Shown: positions 11,255-24,490 of the stretch, in pieces
How the letters are laid out: each line of letters starts with the position of its first letter
Position numbering within the stretch: the first letter of the stretch is position 1
Made by a program: the position numbers and the translations under genes
The notes under the pieces: generated by a model
Told to the model about the DNA's origin: nothing
Databases searched by the model: none
The model's input: only the letters and a program-made list of their open reading frames with translations
Assembly (NCBI GenBank): GCA_003550325.1
Contig: QKWP01000242.1
Span: forward strand, 39,231-103,230
DNA length: 64,000 nt
Direction of reading: 5' to 3'
Source of the DNA: Gigaspora rosea
Taxonomy: Eukaryota; Glomeromycota; Glomeromycetes; Diversisporales; Gigasporaceae

Positions 11255-14200
11255 TGTAAAGGCTCTGCACCAAGCCATTTTTTTATTTGTTTACTTTAGG
11301 GTTTTTCTGTTTGTTTATATTGTTATGATAGTATATTTCATTTATTTCTAAGATGTAGATAGTGGAATTGGCATAGCCGCAAATAGAATAAGCATTGTGC
11401 CACAGCGAGTTTCTGTTTGAAGCACATGCTAGCTGTGCATGCTAGAGCCACAAGTTGGTTTCTGCCTGTGGCATTTCACTGTTTATTACCCCTTTCTGCT
11501 AAACAATGTGTATAGCCAAGTATTGGTATTATTGATATTATAGTACTGGCCTATATAACTTTATTACAGGCACAAATGAAAAGCCCGAAAAGCCCTCATC
11601 ACCCCAAGTATGCCTCCAGGCATAGAAAGCCCCTACAACTTTTGACTACAGAAAGTGTAGTCATTGTGAATCAAAGACGTTTTATAGAAATCAATAGAGT
11701 TAGTAAATGTAGCCAAAATTACTGTATTTATAAGATGGAAAAATATATAATACCCTTCTTTTCGCTTCAATAAAGAATAACTCAGGATGAGAAAAACTCA
11801 GTTAAGAGTTAAAAACTCAGTTCAAGTTAAAGTTAATAACTCTGTTGAGTTCAGAAACTTTAAAGTTCAACATTAATAATTCCTTTAAATAAACTATTGC
11901 TATTTATAAACTAACAATAACTCCTCCCCAATACTTAAATTCATATTAGATTAATCTGTAATCACATGATACTATAAAGTTACTTAACAATCGATCCCGC
12001 CTCACTATAGCAAGACCCAAAGAACCTCAAAACCCGGACCAAATCAACCACACCTTTTTCTGTCTGCCAATTCGAGATCTAGAGTCTTGCACGCCTGTAG
12101 AACATTGCTTTGATTAGTTAGTGGTATTGTTAGTTGTATTTAGTATAAAGACTAATAGCTTTGCCCGATATAATTGGTGGTGACTATGAGATTTAACTTC
12201 ACAATATGCCTGAAGCAAAGACTTTATACCAACCCAGCGATAAACTGTAAAGATCGAATTCCCCATTACTAGCTCGAAACACAACAAGTTTAGAGAGACC
12301 TTGGGAATAACAAATGAAGAATGAGTAAATAAGAAGTGAAATATCATTAATTTTAATGATTATACTTTCCTTAATGTTCAACTATCATTAAAATAAATCC
12401 CTCTGAGTTTGAAATTTTGTTAATAGTTCAAAAACAAAAAACAAAGCCTTGCGAAATTACAAGGAAGAAGCTTGTCTTACTGATACTAGCATTCAATCTG
12501 AATGCTTGTGAAAAAATATATATAGGCCCTCAAAAGTAGAAACCAAGGAATTTGGCCGATCACAGGTTTTGAGAAAATCAGCAAAAACTATTTTGTTGCA
12601 CAAAATCAAAACAATCTAAAATTAGGTTATTCATGATTAACATACCTCTGCAAATTCTGTATTACTATCAGTAAATCTCGGTAAATCAGGACCCCGAAAT
12701 ATACATAGATATATCAGATATGAGTTTGCTTATTTTTGAGGTTTTTATGCAAATCTTTTCTATTTATAGTAATTTTTTGCTTATTTTTAAGTTTTTTGCA
12801 GTTCTTTCCTTTTTAGTAACCCTATAATTAACCTGACCTATTTATGTATATTTCAGGATCCTATAAATCTATTTTTAGATTATAGCATCAAAAGCTTTTA
12901 ACCGTTGTATCGCAAAAATTTATTAAGTGATCAGACTTTCATTATTAAGTAAAAAAGATTGGGCCTAAAATTTTACACCTTATCAATCAAACAGGTCAAT
13001 TTTCAAAAAATAGTTAATTCTCTTGGTTTTTACTTTTGAGTGCTCATATATATATATTGATGACAATAAAGTTAGTCCATGCAGTGATATGACTTCATAG
13101 AGCTTATTCTGTTTAAAATATAACCTGGTGAAGATGATCATGCTAAAAGATCGCTAAAAATCAAAGCTAAATTCACTAAAATTAAGAATAGAATGCCAAT
13201 CTCGAGGGACCAGTAAGCTATGTAATTAGCCTGGTACTGGCATATAAATAGGTACTGCGCAGGGTGAAAAGATCTCATTGAAAGGATAATTAGAAGATTA
13301 AGGGTTTTCTCATGCCATCAACTGGATATATAAATTAGAATAATTGGTTATGCCGATATAGTACATAGATTACTCGAGAAATTTGAATTATTGATATCGT
13401 GGATCATTATCAAATTAAATTGGAAAAAAGATAGTAAATTCCACTTAGACAATTAAATATTTAAAAAAAATAAAATAAAATAACTTTTTTACTTACTGCA
13501 AATTTAAAATAGGAAAAAGACCCAAAAACTTGGATAAGACCATTCAATTTGAGAAAATTTTTTTGAGTTAGATAGTGTTTTGTAAGAGACCCATCCTTTT
13601 TAAAATACTATAGTCTATTGAAAAATAATTCAGAACATTACGTTCTTATTTTTGAAATATGCAGAAAAGGGATTCTTATATATATATTTGCATGAAGTCT
13701 TATGAATGAAATAGGTAGAAAATTAAATTTACTAAATTGTATAAATTAGACCTTGAAGCACTTCATTTGCAAGGAACATCGAGACCTTTTTTCAAATCAT
13801 TAGAGGTTTTAATTGGAAGAACCATATACTCAAGTAGCAGATATTTATTAGGAATAATCATGATGGAAATATCAACTGGAGTTATGATTTTGAAGATCTT
13901 GAAATAAAAATTTGTAGAAAAAAGTAACCTAAGTTTGCCCAATATTATATAAGACTAGCAAATTAATAAATAGAGTTTGGTTCTTAAACAGCATACTGCA
14001 GCAGATATAATGAGTAAACTTGATAAATAAAATAGAAGTATAGAAGATTCAAATAATGAGAAATAAAATTAAAAGGCAATTAGAGACTAATAAAGTTAAA
14101 CCATAATGTCGAATTTTTGAATTAAATTAATGGATAATACATCCCAATGGATCTAATAAGAGAGAGAGGTTGGTCAGGACAGATTAGGGCAAGTTGAGGG

Positions 14201-15739
14201 GCCCTAGTCAGTAAAATGGACATGATATCGAAGGACATAGATGGTTATAACAGTTATGCGCAGGAGTGAGGTGCATTAACACAAAATATGTAAGTACTTA
14301 TAGAATATAGTCAGAGAGATTTAAAGAGCAAAAGTGGGCATGACAAGAATTAGGATGGTCATAACAGAAGTGTGCAAGATTGGGGCATATTTTAACGAAA
14401 GTTGACATAGAGAAACAATTTAAAGATTTAAGAAAAAATCAAATTAGAATGAGATAAAAACAAACTAGAAAGAAATGAGCAAGCACAGAATTGTAAGAAG
14501 AAAAAAAAAGACTTAAGAAGAAAAGAGATGGAAAGAAGGAAGGAAATATTTGCATTACCTGCTGGATAAGACTTAAGAGAAGCCCCAGAGGAATGTCAAA
14601 GTGTATCTACTACAATATCCATAAGGTTAAATATTGCCATCTAAACAGAATTGGCGTCGAAAAAGATGAACAAAGAAAGATTAAAGAAATGCCTCGAGAC
14701 TTTGAAATCTGACGATAAATCTATTCTGCCTAGGTAGTTGGTATTCTAGCATCAAAAGAAGAATTATTTAAGTTCTTAATATCCCCTTTTCTCATTAAAC
14801 TCAATAATTAGGGTGGCAGCTTGTAAAGGGCTCTGTGCCAAGCCATTTTTTTTTATTTGTTTACTTTAGGGGTTTTTCGTTTGTTTATATCATGATAATA
14901 GTATTATTTCTTCTATTTCTAAGACATAGATAGTGGAATTGGCATAGCTGCAAATAGAATAAGCATTGTGCTGCAGTGATTTGCTGTTTGAAGCACAGGC
15001 TAGCTGCGCATACCAGAGCTACAAGTTGGTTTCTGCCTGTGGCATTTTGCAGCCAATATTTGTTTATTACCCCTTTCTGCTAAACAATGTGTATAGCCGA
15101 GTATTAGTATTATTGATATTATAGTATGGCCTATATAACTTATCCCTAGCACAAATGAAAAGCCTGAAAAGCCTGCATCACCCCAAGTACACCTCAAGGT
15201 ATAGGAAGCCCCCCTTTGACTTTTGATTACAGAAAGTGTAGTTATTGTGAGTCAAAGATGTTCTATAGAAATCAATAGAATTAGTAAATTTATCCAAAAT
15301 CACTATATTTATTAAAAGGGAAAAAGTATATAATACCCTCCTTTTCACTTCAATAAAGAATAACTCAGGACAAGAAAAACTCAGTTAAGAGTTGAAAACC
15401 TAGTTTGAGTTAAAGTTAAGAACTTAGTTGAGTTTGAAAACGTTAAAGTTCAATATTAATAATTACTTTGAATAAACTATTGCTATTTATAAACTGACAA
15501 TTACCCCTCGATACATAAATTCATATCAGATGATCATGTGATACTATGAAGTCACTCAACGATCGATCCCCACCTCGCTACAGCAAGACCCAAAGAATCT
15601 CAAAACCCAGACCAAATCAACCACGCCTCTTTCTGCCTGCTAATTCAAGGATCTAGAGTCTTGCATGCCTGTAGGTTATTGTTTTGATAAGTTAGTAGTG
15701 TTGTTAGTTGTATTTAGTATAAAGACTAATAGCTTTGCC
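11255..15739 (+). mobile_element. LTR-pair fossil (family A/B/C), heavily decayed
   Basis: Two same-orientation LTR-like copies, 11255-12164 and 14822-15739, share TATA plus AATAAAG signals with the solo LTR at 4357. Between them 12165-14821 has no surviving ORF above about 60 residues. A purine-rich stretch ending GGGTGGCAGCT just before the second copy could be a polypurine tract. TTGGTGGTGAC at 12172 may be a primer site. Both copies share a further 19 bp after the point where the solo copy ends, so the true LTR end is uncertain. Old and broken in very many places; the superfamily cannot be told. Confidence 0.5.
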
Positions 15740-15978
15740 TGCTACTCCATCCTGTAATGCCTGCCTGGATTTTTGCCTTTGGCAGTATTAACATTGTGTT
15801 TAACAGTACTAAAAGACCTAAAAGATGTAAAAGTCTTATCAATTATTTAGTAATCAAGAGAGATATTATTACTATCAGTGATATTAGTGATTTAGATGCT
15901 AAAATAGCAATAGGGCCTTAGTAGCTTTAAGAGATAAAGTAGCAATACGACCCATAGTTCTGTATAATTAATTAAATA

Positions 15979-17280
15979 TACGTGTGTTGGATGATAAGTC
16001 TTGTCAGTAAGATCAGATCTCCATGCAGATTATATCTATAAATGCATAATTAATACACCTATACATCTGACTTATTATAAATTACTTTATTAAATTAAAT
16101 ATAACAATATATAATGAAATTATTGAATTTTTTTTTTAAAATTGTCATTTAAAAATATTGGAATAAAAATGAGTTGACAATATCAACATTAATATACTCT
16201 CATTCGATGGAAAAACAATAAAAAATCTCCAGAAATACATGCGAACTAGTTATTGATAAAGGAAATTAGGCAGTATCACTATGCACAATTGATCGCTGGA
16301 TTGCTGCATTTAGAGCTGGTAATGAGAATATTGAAGATAAGCCTCGTTCTGGGCATCCTCGTGAAGTCACTACTCCAGAAGTTATTGCTAAGATCAAAGA
16401 ATTGGTCTCTGATAATCTTTATATTACTACTAGAGGATTGTCAAATCTTGTGGGTATTTACTATGAAAGAGTTAATTATATTCTTAATGAAGAGCTTAAT
16501 ATGAAAAAAATCTGTACAAAATTGGTTCTGTATAAGTTGAGTGAAAAATAAGTAAGATCGTATTAGAATTTCTAAAGAAATTTTAGAAATTCTAAAATGG
16601 TTATCAAAATATAATTATAGGTAATGAAATATGGATGCATTTTTTTACTGTTTCAAGCAAAGAAGATAATAACAATGGGTTAAATCTGGAGAAAATAGGC
16701 CACAAATAGTTAGAACAGCTAAAAATAGCCAAAAACGTATGTTTTGTATGTTCTTTGCTGCGGATGGTATAGTAGCTAGTAAAGTAGTTCCTGAAGGTAC
16801 TACTGTTAATAGTAGTTTCTATGCTAATTATGTATTACCTGAGGTGTTCAATATTTTTATAAAAAAAAGAGATAGATATACTGTAAGAGATGTCTTGTTG
16901 CATTATGATAATGCTACGCCACATGGGGTAAAGATTGTTATTAATTATTTAAAGGAAAAACGTGTTAAATTAGTGCCCCATCCTCCTATAGTCCAGATCT
17001 AGCACCATGTGACTTTTATCTGTTTCCAAAAATTAAAAAAGAATTGCTCAGTCGGCGTTTTGAATGGGTTGAAAATCTTGCAAGGGCTATAAAATCAATC
17101 ACTGATAGTATTTAATATGGACGAATATGACAAGTATTTCCAACCTTGTCAAATCCAGCTTAAATTCTGCATAGATCTTCACGGAGAGTATATCGAGGGA
17201 ATGCATTAATTTGTTTTTATATGTATTTTTAAAATTTTAAAAAAATACTCATTGACAAGACTTATCATCCTACCCACATA
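15979..17280 (+). mobile_element. Mariner-type DNA transposon, decayed, about 1.3 kb
   Basis: Ends are inverted: TACGTGTGTTGGATGATAAG on the left and, on the other strand, TATGTGGGTAGGATGATAAG on the right, each starting with the TA target. The length of 1302 bp is typical of mariner. The coding strand shows the family's parts in order: helix-turn-helix text (IDRWIAAFRAGNENIEDKPR) near 16280, GIVASKVVPEGTT and LLHYDNATPH near 16770-16925, and YSPDLAPCDFYLFPK near 16985-17030, giving the D/D34D core. Stops and frame changes break the transposase into at least four pieces, so it is inactive. This element stands alone in the window. Confidence 0.88.
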
Positions 17281-17617
17281 TGTAATAAAGGGCTGAAAAA
17301 TATTGTCGATCGTTGGGTTATTCTTAAATATTGTCCCATTCATCAAATAAACTAATGATCTACTACTAAGTGGCATAGATGTACGATCTTTTGTCTGTAT
17401 TCCTTGTGCACGTGAAGTATTGTTATCCTGTCCAGTTGTTTTTTAACATGCTAAGGACTGATAGAAGTTACCCAAAGTATCAACGACTGAAGCCTTGACT
17501 TATCTACTAGCCAAATATAAAACTTCCTTCGATAGGTTGTCCGGTTTTGTTGGTTAGGTTTTGAGTTGGATTTAGGTTAACCCGGAAGACCCCGAATTCC
17601 CATTGTCACTATATTGG

Positions 17618-18091
17618 TGTTACGATCGATCGGTTGGGAGAGCTTGATGCAATTGGGCTGGTTTAGTTTGATCTCGAACAAATGTTGATTAAATTAAAAT
17701 AGTTTAAAATGATAATCTAATACATATAATTATGGGTATAAGAGATCTCTTTATTAATATAAATCAATACATTGGGGATTATTTCAATAATATTAATTAC
17801 TATCAACTATCGTTAACTACTTGTCTACCTCCTCATAAGAAGAAACTAAACCTTTATATATATTTTAATTTATATGGGACTTTAATCCTTTGATTGGGAA
17901 ATTTAATCAGTTGTTTGGAGATTTAATCAGTTGATTGAGGATTCAATCAGTCGATTGGGAATTCAATCAGTCGATTGGGGATTCAATTAGTTGATTGGAA
18001 CCTATTTGGAGATTTGATCTCCCAATCAAGTTACAAACTATGCAAAATTAAGAAATACATATGTTAAAATGATGATTCTGATATTGTGACA
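17618..18091. mobile_element. Candidate solo LTR (TGTTAC...GTGACA)
   Basis: Begins TGTTACGATC and ends ATTGTGACA, the same terminal words as the gypsy LTRs at 31334 and 38014, but 474 bp long and otherwise different. The flanking five bases do not match convincingly. A relative of the gypsy family is likely but unproven. Confidence 0.35.
17889..18000. repeat. 20-bp minisatellite (ATTCAATCAGTCGATTGGGG)
   Basis: Five to six imperfect 20-bp units with the core AATCAGTCGATTGGG, lying inside the candidate solo LTR. The unit is partly palindromic (CAATC...GATTG). Confidence 0.75.
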
Positions 18092-18950
18092 GTGGCTTTA
18101 AACCTCCAATCACGTGATTTTGTATGCGATATCGACAAAATGCTGCCTCTGATACAACCTCAGGACATACCAGAAACAATTGCGTGAGTATTCTCATTTA
18201 TAGAATGCTGCAATTTGAAATTATGCTGTAAATTTATCTTTAATATGCATGTTTAAGAGCAAGAAGCCGAAGAACATCATTTATATTTGTCTACAAAGAT
18301 AATTGCGAGGCGATATTATGAGGATTAATAATAAATTTTCATTGTCTTGCTCGGTCCATAGTACAACACTAGATCGTGACTCCAGATATCTTTGCGCACC
18401 ATAAATTTTGATATTGGTAATTTTGATGACCGACAATATCCGTTATCTGATGTAAAGTGAAACATAGGGGAATCTCAAAATTATGCCCGCAAAATATTTT
18501 AAATATTCAGTTGAGCAATTAAGTTCTGGGTCTTTGCAAATCTTCAAAGCAGGACTGTTAGACCAGATGCACTTATAACGGACAATTTCTTAACATGAGT
18601 AAGTCATATGTAAAATACGGTTCTTATATCTTTTTTATTTAATGTTAACTTTGTACTAATTTTGTGATGATTAGTAATGGAAAAACTTCATACAAACATG
18701 GTTGCAAGACTTAATGAATTGAAATGATTTTTGAAAGTGGCAGACAAACAAATTGATGCAAAGTAATTCCTAGTATTTAAAAATCTGTTATACATATTAC
18801 TGTATTAGACACGCATCTTCTCATTATTTCGATTATTGCTTATTTAACTCGTAGACATAGTTCCTGCAATTAGAGTAAAAGGGAGAAGGAAATTCTATAA
18901 AATTGTTTTCCTTAAATACTTTAACCCAAATAGCATGTAATTTGAATTTG
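18092..18950. other. Intergenic, possible faint gene remnant
   Basis: Splice-like signals (TTGCGTGAGTATT near 18181, TTTAAG near 18255) surround short open stretches, but no domain can be identified with confidence. Confidence 0.2.
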
Positions 18951-19514
18951 TTTGATTTAAACAGAGGACTCGGTCATTTATATATTCAAATTTTTGTAAA
19001 GTTGGTGATATCATTCCAATTCTTTGCAAAAAATAAAAAATTTCCACCTCACCACCCTTGAAAATATACAAAAGTGTAATTTTCATATATATTAATGTAT
19101 GCATTTGCCTGTTTTGTTGATCATAATGACTTTTTATTTGTTAATAAAATAGGATATAAAGCAAAATAAGATTGGAAGAAATGAACCTAATTTTGACATT
19201 TCAACAATCTGAGATACAAGATGGTGATATTGTTTGATTTAAACAGAGGACTTGGTCATTTATATATTCAAATTTTTGTAAAGTTGGTGATATCATTCCA
19301 ATTCTTTGCAAGAAAAAGAAATCTCCACCTCACACACCCTTGAAAATATACAAAAGTGTAATTTTCATATATATTAATGTATGCATTTGCCTTGTTTGTT
19401 GATCATAATGACTTTTTATTTGTTAATAAAATAGGATATAAAGCAAAATATGATTGGAAGAAATGAACCCAATTTTGACATTTCAACAATCTGAGATACA
19501 AGATGATGATATAA
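18951..19514. repeat. Direct tandem duplication, 2 x 282 bp
   Basis: The sequence starting TTTGATTTAAACAGAGGACT at 18951 is repeated from 19233 with only a few differences. Adjacent head-to-tail arrangement and high similarity suggest a recent local duplication. No coding potential. Confidence 0.9.
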
Positions 19515-20279
19515 TTTGCTTACAAAGGCTTTAACAGACAAGGAGTAGGTTTTTTAATCTTTGCTTGTCTCGTTTTTATTCGTTTTTTATAAACAAATTT
19601 CCTGCTTAAATTTACTATTCATGAACATACTACTGCAAGCCATATTCGCGATATTGCTGCATTTTACGAGTCGCTATCTATACATATCGCCGTTTAATTA
19701 TAAGTACCAAGAACTAATGCCTGAATTTTAAATTAGTTTTATATATATGTTCATGTAAGTTGAAATTATTTCTATATTCAACTCCGCTATATTAATATGT
19801 ATCAATAGATAGGAATTCTATGTGTCTTTGGCAAAATTTTGGAATGAAGTTGGTGAAATAATTTCATCACTATTATTATTTAGTGTGAACATTGTTTTTG
19901 TTGGTGAAATTAATGTTGAATTGGTGAATTTCATTACCTTTGTGAAATTGGTATTGAATTGGTGGTATCGTGATGCATGACAATAGTCATGCCTAAGGAA
20001 ATCATTATTGTGAAGAGCATTATGCTATTTTAGGTTAGAAGGAATCAATGTTGTGAAGAGCATTATGCTATTTTAGGTTAGAAGAAAATCTTAGTTGTGA
20101 AAGCGTTGCGTTGTTACTATTAAGGTTAAATGGGAAATTCATGTTACTATTAGTAAAAAGGGAAATTTAAAGATACGATATTTAAGGGTAAGTAGAAAAT
20201 TTGTGAACGGTGTGCTTTTTCTTTCGTTGCCTTACTTTAGTCTGGCTCTTTTGTGGAGTTTCCCACGCGTTCCATCCCA

Positions 20280-20312
<33 letters not shown>
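19515..20312. other. Intergenic; short direct repeat at 20010-20090
   Basis: No gene. GTGAAGAGCATTATGCTATT with the following TTAGGTTAGAAG occurs twice about 40 bp apart near 20012 and 20053. A TA microsatellite lies at 20290-20311. Confidence 0.5.
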
Positions 20313-20313
<1 letters not shown>

Positions 20314-20535
20314 TTCAGAAAGGGAAAATCGAGAAAAAATTGGAAGGAAAGAATATGAAAAGGAAGAAATGGGAAAAGAAGAAATTGAAAAGGGAAGAAA
20401 TTAGAAAAGGGAAGAAATTAAAAAAGGAAATAAGTAAGGGTGAAGAAATCGGAAAAAAAAATTTTGAAAAGGGAAGAAATTAAAACAGGAAGAAATTGAA
20501 GGGTGAAAAAATCGGGAAAAAAAAGAGAGGAAGTA
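20313..20535. repeat. Purine-only minisatellite (AAAAGGGAAGAAATT)
   Basis: Nearly all A and G on the plus strand, with a 15-bp word AAAAGGGAAGAAATT repeated with variation. It creates a spurious Lys/Glu-rich ORF. Such tracts can form triplex DNA, but no function is shown. Confidence 0.75.
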
Positions 20536-20681
20536 AACTTATTCGTTGAGGCGAACATGTACGTGCCGATTCTCTCTGGGATTAGCCACGTAATCTGCAT
20601 AGTTGGGAAGAAAATGTGTAACAAAAGTAACAGGACGGGTAAATATTACTGGGTCGTCAAATTTGTATGAAAGAAAGTAAA

Positions 20682-21399
20682 TACCCCTATAAGAAAAGTG
20701 GTTCGGGGTATGGTACGGGAAATCAGTGTATATGCACGGGATGGTACGGACCGTGTGGCACGTATAGGCACGTTTTACGGAATGGCACGATTATGGGGTG
20801 GCACGTTATATTACGTCACACGGAATGGCACGCATTCGGTGGCACGCATATGCACGTTGTACGTGATGGCACGTCGAATTACACGGAATGGCACGTGTTA
20901 AAAATGACACGTGCTGGCTCGTTTCACGGAGTACTATAAGAGCGAAGGATCACAACCGATTTTTTTTTAAAAAAAGTTGCAATATCTCAAAAACAAGCAA
21001 GTAAGCCTGCTCTGGTATCTTAAGGAAAAAGATTCCTTGCAAGATTTTACACATTTGCAGTTGCTTTAGCTTCCAGATATGTACATACTTCAACTATTAT
21101 CCGGTCCTCTTCTAATAAAATGTCTATTGGAAAGTGGGCCATAAATTTATATTTACTTACCCGTTCCATTCACGTACCATCGCACGTGTCAATTGGCTTA
21201 GTAAACTGCTACAAAAGGCACGGACGATTTACGTGATTTCACGTTAAATTGGCACGTGTATACGGATCAACACGGTCCGCCGATTCCCGTGCCTACTCGA
21301 ACCATGCACGTGCAAACCCGACCCATAGCACGTGCCACTCGACCACGTGCCTATACACTGTTTTTCCGTGCGATCCCGGACCACTTTTCTTATAGGGTA
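20682..21399. mobile_element. TA-target transposon with GGCACG motifs, copy 2
   Basis: Flanked by TA, with 24-bp inverted ends: CCCCTATAAGAAAAGTGGTT on the left and CCCTATAAGAAAAGTGGTCC on the other strand at the right. About 250 bp inside each end carry clusters of GGCACG/CACGTG words, and the middle is AT-rich. No transposase, so it is non-autonomous. Same family as 4276-6499. The apparent ORFs of 67-90 residues are an effect of the repeated words. Confidence 0.8.
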
Positions 21400-21587
21400 G
21401 TAGCATTCTGGATGAATTTGTGAAATTAACTGATTCGAGTGAAAATAATAATTTCACCAGCATGGATAATGTAAATTTTGATAGTGTATTACACAAAATT
21501 TGTAAAATTTGAGCTATTATAGCATGATTGTGTGTTCGGAGTCAATCGTATTATGGTGAAATTTGATATTTTTAGCTACGTTCATAT

Positions 21588-23150
21588 TAGAGATGGGTTT
21601 CATGCGTGCGCATGATTCCTCAATCATGCGCATGAATGCGCATTAATGCGCATGTTTCCGAATCATGCGCATTTTATCCTATCAAAATTTTATATAGAAA
21701 AATTAAATATAAAATAAGTATAATTAACATTCTAATCTATCTATATGCTTCAATTCTGGGTCTGTTCGCTTTAACATTTTTGATTGGTCGTATCCGAAAA
21801 ATGTGACCTAAATGTAGGAAAACTGACAGAAAGGAAAAAAATTCTGGCTCGTTATTATCAATATTCTTGTTCTGAAAAGATTTTAACTTCAATCAAAGAG
21901 AAAAAAGAAAAAGGAGGAGTAATTTGACATACGTAAGATGATTATGACTATTATCATGGTCGAGTAATTATTATAATATTCGAGTAATTATTATATCATT
22001 TTTAAATGCCCTTTTTAACGCCCTTAAACAATACAAAATTGTGAACGTGAATTTTCAAATTTACTTTTGTGTTTGCCTAATATTTACAAACTATTTTGGG
22101 CTAAAAAATTCACGAATTTGAAAACATTTTATATAATGGCCTAGTTCAAGAATAAGTGCAAGTGCAAGAACAAGTGCAAGAACACGACAAATGCTCCGTT
22201 ACAGATAAAACATATGATTAAAAAAAGTTACATACAACCAAATATACAACCAAATATTTTAATGATTGATTTCTAGAATTTTTTTTGGTCGGAATTTTTG
22301 CCGCCCTGATTATCTGATAATCAATTAATTTTCTCAGTGACTCGTAGTTCTACGAACAACGATTATGTTCAAAAGGTGATCAATGCGCTAAAACTAATAT
22401 AGCAATATAAGGTTTTCTCTTTGCAATACTTATTTTAAAAAATTGGCATTCACTAATAAAACTAAGCTGTACACTATCTGTCATTGGAGTAATGAGCTTT
22501 GTAACAAACTTTTTTAGTTAACTTATACCGATTCAAACTAACCCACTATATATTACAATTACTGATATAGCGAACAAAATTTGTAATAGAATTTTTTATA
22601 AAAACTCATGATAAAAATCACAATAATTCTATAAAAACTGGGCTAAATCATACTAAAATAGAATGTGAATTCTGTGGCAGAATTTTATAATAACATAATT
22701 TGCAAACTAACTCAATCTTAACCATATACGTAGTTAATAGAATAGTATGTTCAGTAACAGAATTTTTTTGTGATGATTCAATGCAAACTAACTCAGCATA
22801 TTTATGAATATTATATAATGCGAATTTACAGATTTTAACTAAGATTCTAAAGTTTTGTACAAAGCTCCCGTGGCAGAGCCACGGGTCAGGTGTCAAATTA
22901 CTCAAGATAAGCAACGATGAAGTTTACAATTAGCAAATTTGTAAAAATTTATATATAATGGCAAAATCTGATTAAGAATCAATATGTAGTATCTTTATTT
23001 AGATATATTATCAATAATAAAGATAAAAATAAAAATTAAAAAATTTTTTTATCATGCGGTATCATGCGCATTTTATATATCATGCGCATTAATGCGCATT
23101 TTATATATCATGCGCATTTTATTATAAAATGCGCATTATTCCCATCTCTA
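21588..23150. mobile_element. hAT-type transposon, non-autonomous, 1563 bp
   Basis: Ends are TAGAGATGGG and CCCATCTCTA, flanked by a perfect 8-bp target duplication GTTCATAT (21580-21587 and 23151-23158), the hallmark of the hAT superfamily. Just inside both ends lie clusters of ATGCGCAT words (21605-21670, 23055-23138), candidate transposase-binding subterminal repeats. No transposase domain is recognisable inside. Confidence 0.9.
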
Positions 23151-24490
23151 GTTCATATATATATATATCCCCAAATATCGTGCTTACCATAATTCCCATT
23201 CCTATTAGAATTTAGTCAATTGACTAACATGCATTTATTTTTACTTTATATTATGTAGGCATTAAGCATTTTATTACTTATTTAAGCACCTGAAATTACG
23301 GTTTACAACGGCACATCCAATAACAGGTAAACACAAAACTGTAATTGAAAGGTCGACCAATCAAACATTACAAGTGATTCTTCAAGAAAATTAATCGCTA
23401 TATCTTTTGTATTATGAGATGCTTGAAATTAATGTTGTGGGATTAGAAATAAATTCTTTAAAATGCCCGGTTTGTGGCAACTAAGTCAAACCTGCTAAAT
23501 TAATATGGTTTGCTGACCAGTTTTGTATTTATTTAAACAGGATATTCATTTATAAAAAATTAAATTATATATAAAATTTGAAATATTATATTCATAACAC
23601 CGGGTTGTACATAACCCCCTATTATGCAAACTAGGGTTAAGGTTGGGTTAGGGTTAGATTCGGAGCTTATAGTAAATTGCGAGAAGAACATTTTTTGTTA
23701 GTAACAAAACGGGGTTACCCTAGTAAAATTTTGAGATATTTGAGAATTTTTACGCAGACAGTTTATGTAATTATCATTTATAATAACAAGTATCTTAATA
23801 AAAACATTCAAAAGCTCATACAAGACTCACAAATTTATTTTTTGGTTTTCATAATATGGAAATTGAAATAACCCAGACAGTTGTCGGCTTTTTTTTTTTA
23901 ATTTCTTATATAAAAATTTTTTTTAAATTCTGAAATTCACCTGTTATTAAAACATATTGTAAAAAATTTTTTTTGAAAGTTTAAAAAATTTGACCTAGTC
24001 AGGTTATGAATACCAATTAATTAATTTTATATAGCCTTATATTAATGATTTTTTTTTTTTGGTCGAAAAATTTACATAATTCAATCATGTCTTACATTAT
24101 TTTTGGTTATTACAATTTTTCCATCTAATGAGATATATTTATACCAAGCACATGAACTTTTTACTAATTCTTACTTCATTACAATATTTATATCAAAGAA
24201 TAATTTAAAAATGGGTTCTTATAAAAATAAATAAATATAAAATTATATTCTTTATTTTTTCAAATGTAATAATATTACATAACCAAATATGAATCACATG
24301 ATCATAAAAGAACAACTGGCAGCTAAATTTTGAGTATATGACCAATAAACACTATATGCTAAAGATTTATGCTCCATAAAACTTGTTATAATATGTTTAA
24401 TTAGTTAATTTATTTAATACAGGTAAAGAACTGATAGAAAAATTATTTAATTACTATTATTATTTGTTTCAGAAATGTAATTAACGTTTA
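23151..24490. other. Intergenic AT-rich DNA with telomere-like patch
   Basis: No gene recognised. TTAGGG-like words occur at 23631-23659 (GGGTTAGGGTTAG). The ORF at 23677-23871 has no family features. Confidence 0.45.

Noticed and set aside
18092-18620. Possible HMG-box gene remnant with introns
   Set aside because: A few splice-like words and short resemblances only; no frame holds enough of the domain to support it.
20253-20624. Lys/Glu-rich ORF and its reverse-strand partner
   Set aside because: Produced by the purine-only minisatellite.
20667-20939. ORFs of 67-90 residues with repeated Gly-Thr/Arg text
   Set aside because: Translation of repeated GGCACG words inside a non-autonomous transposon.
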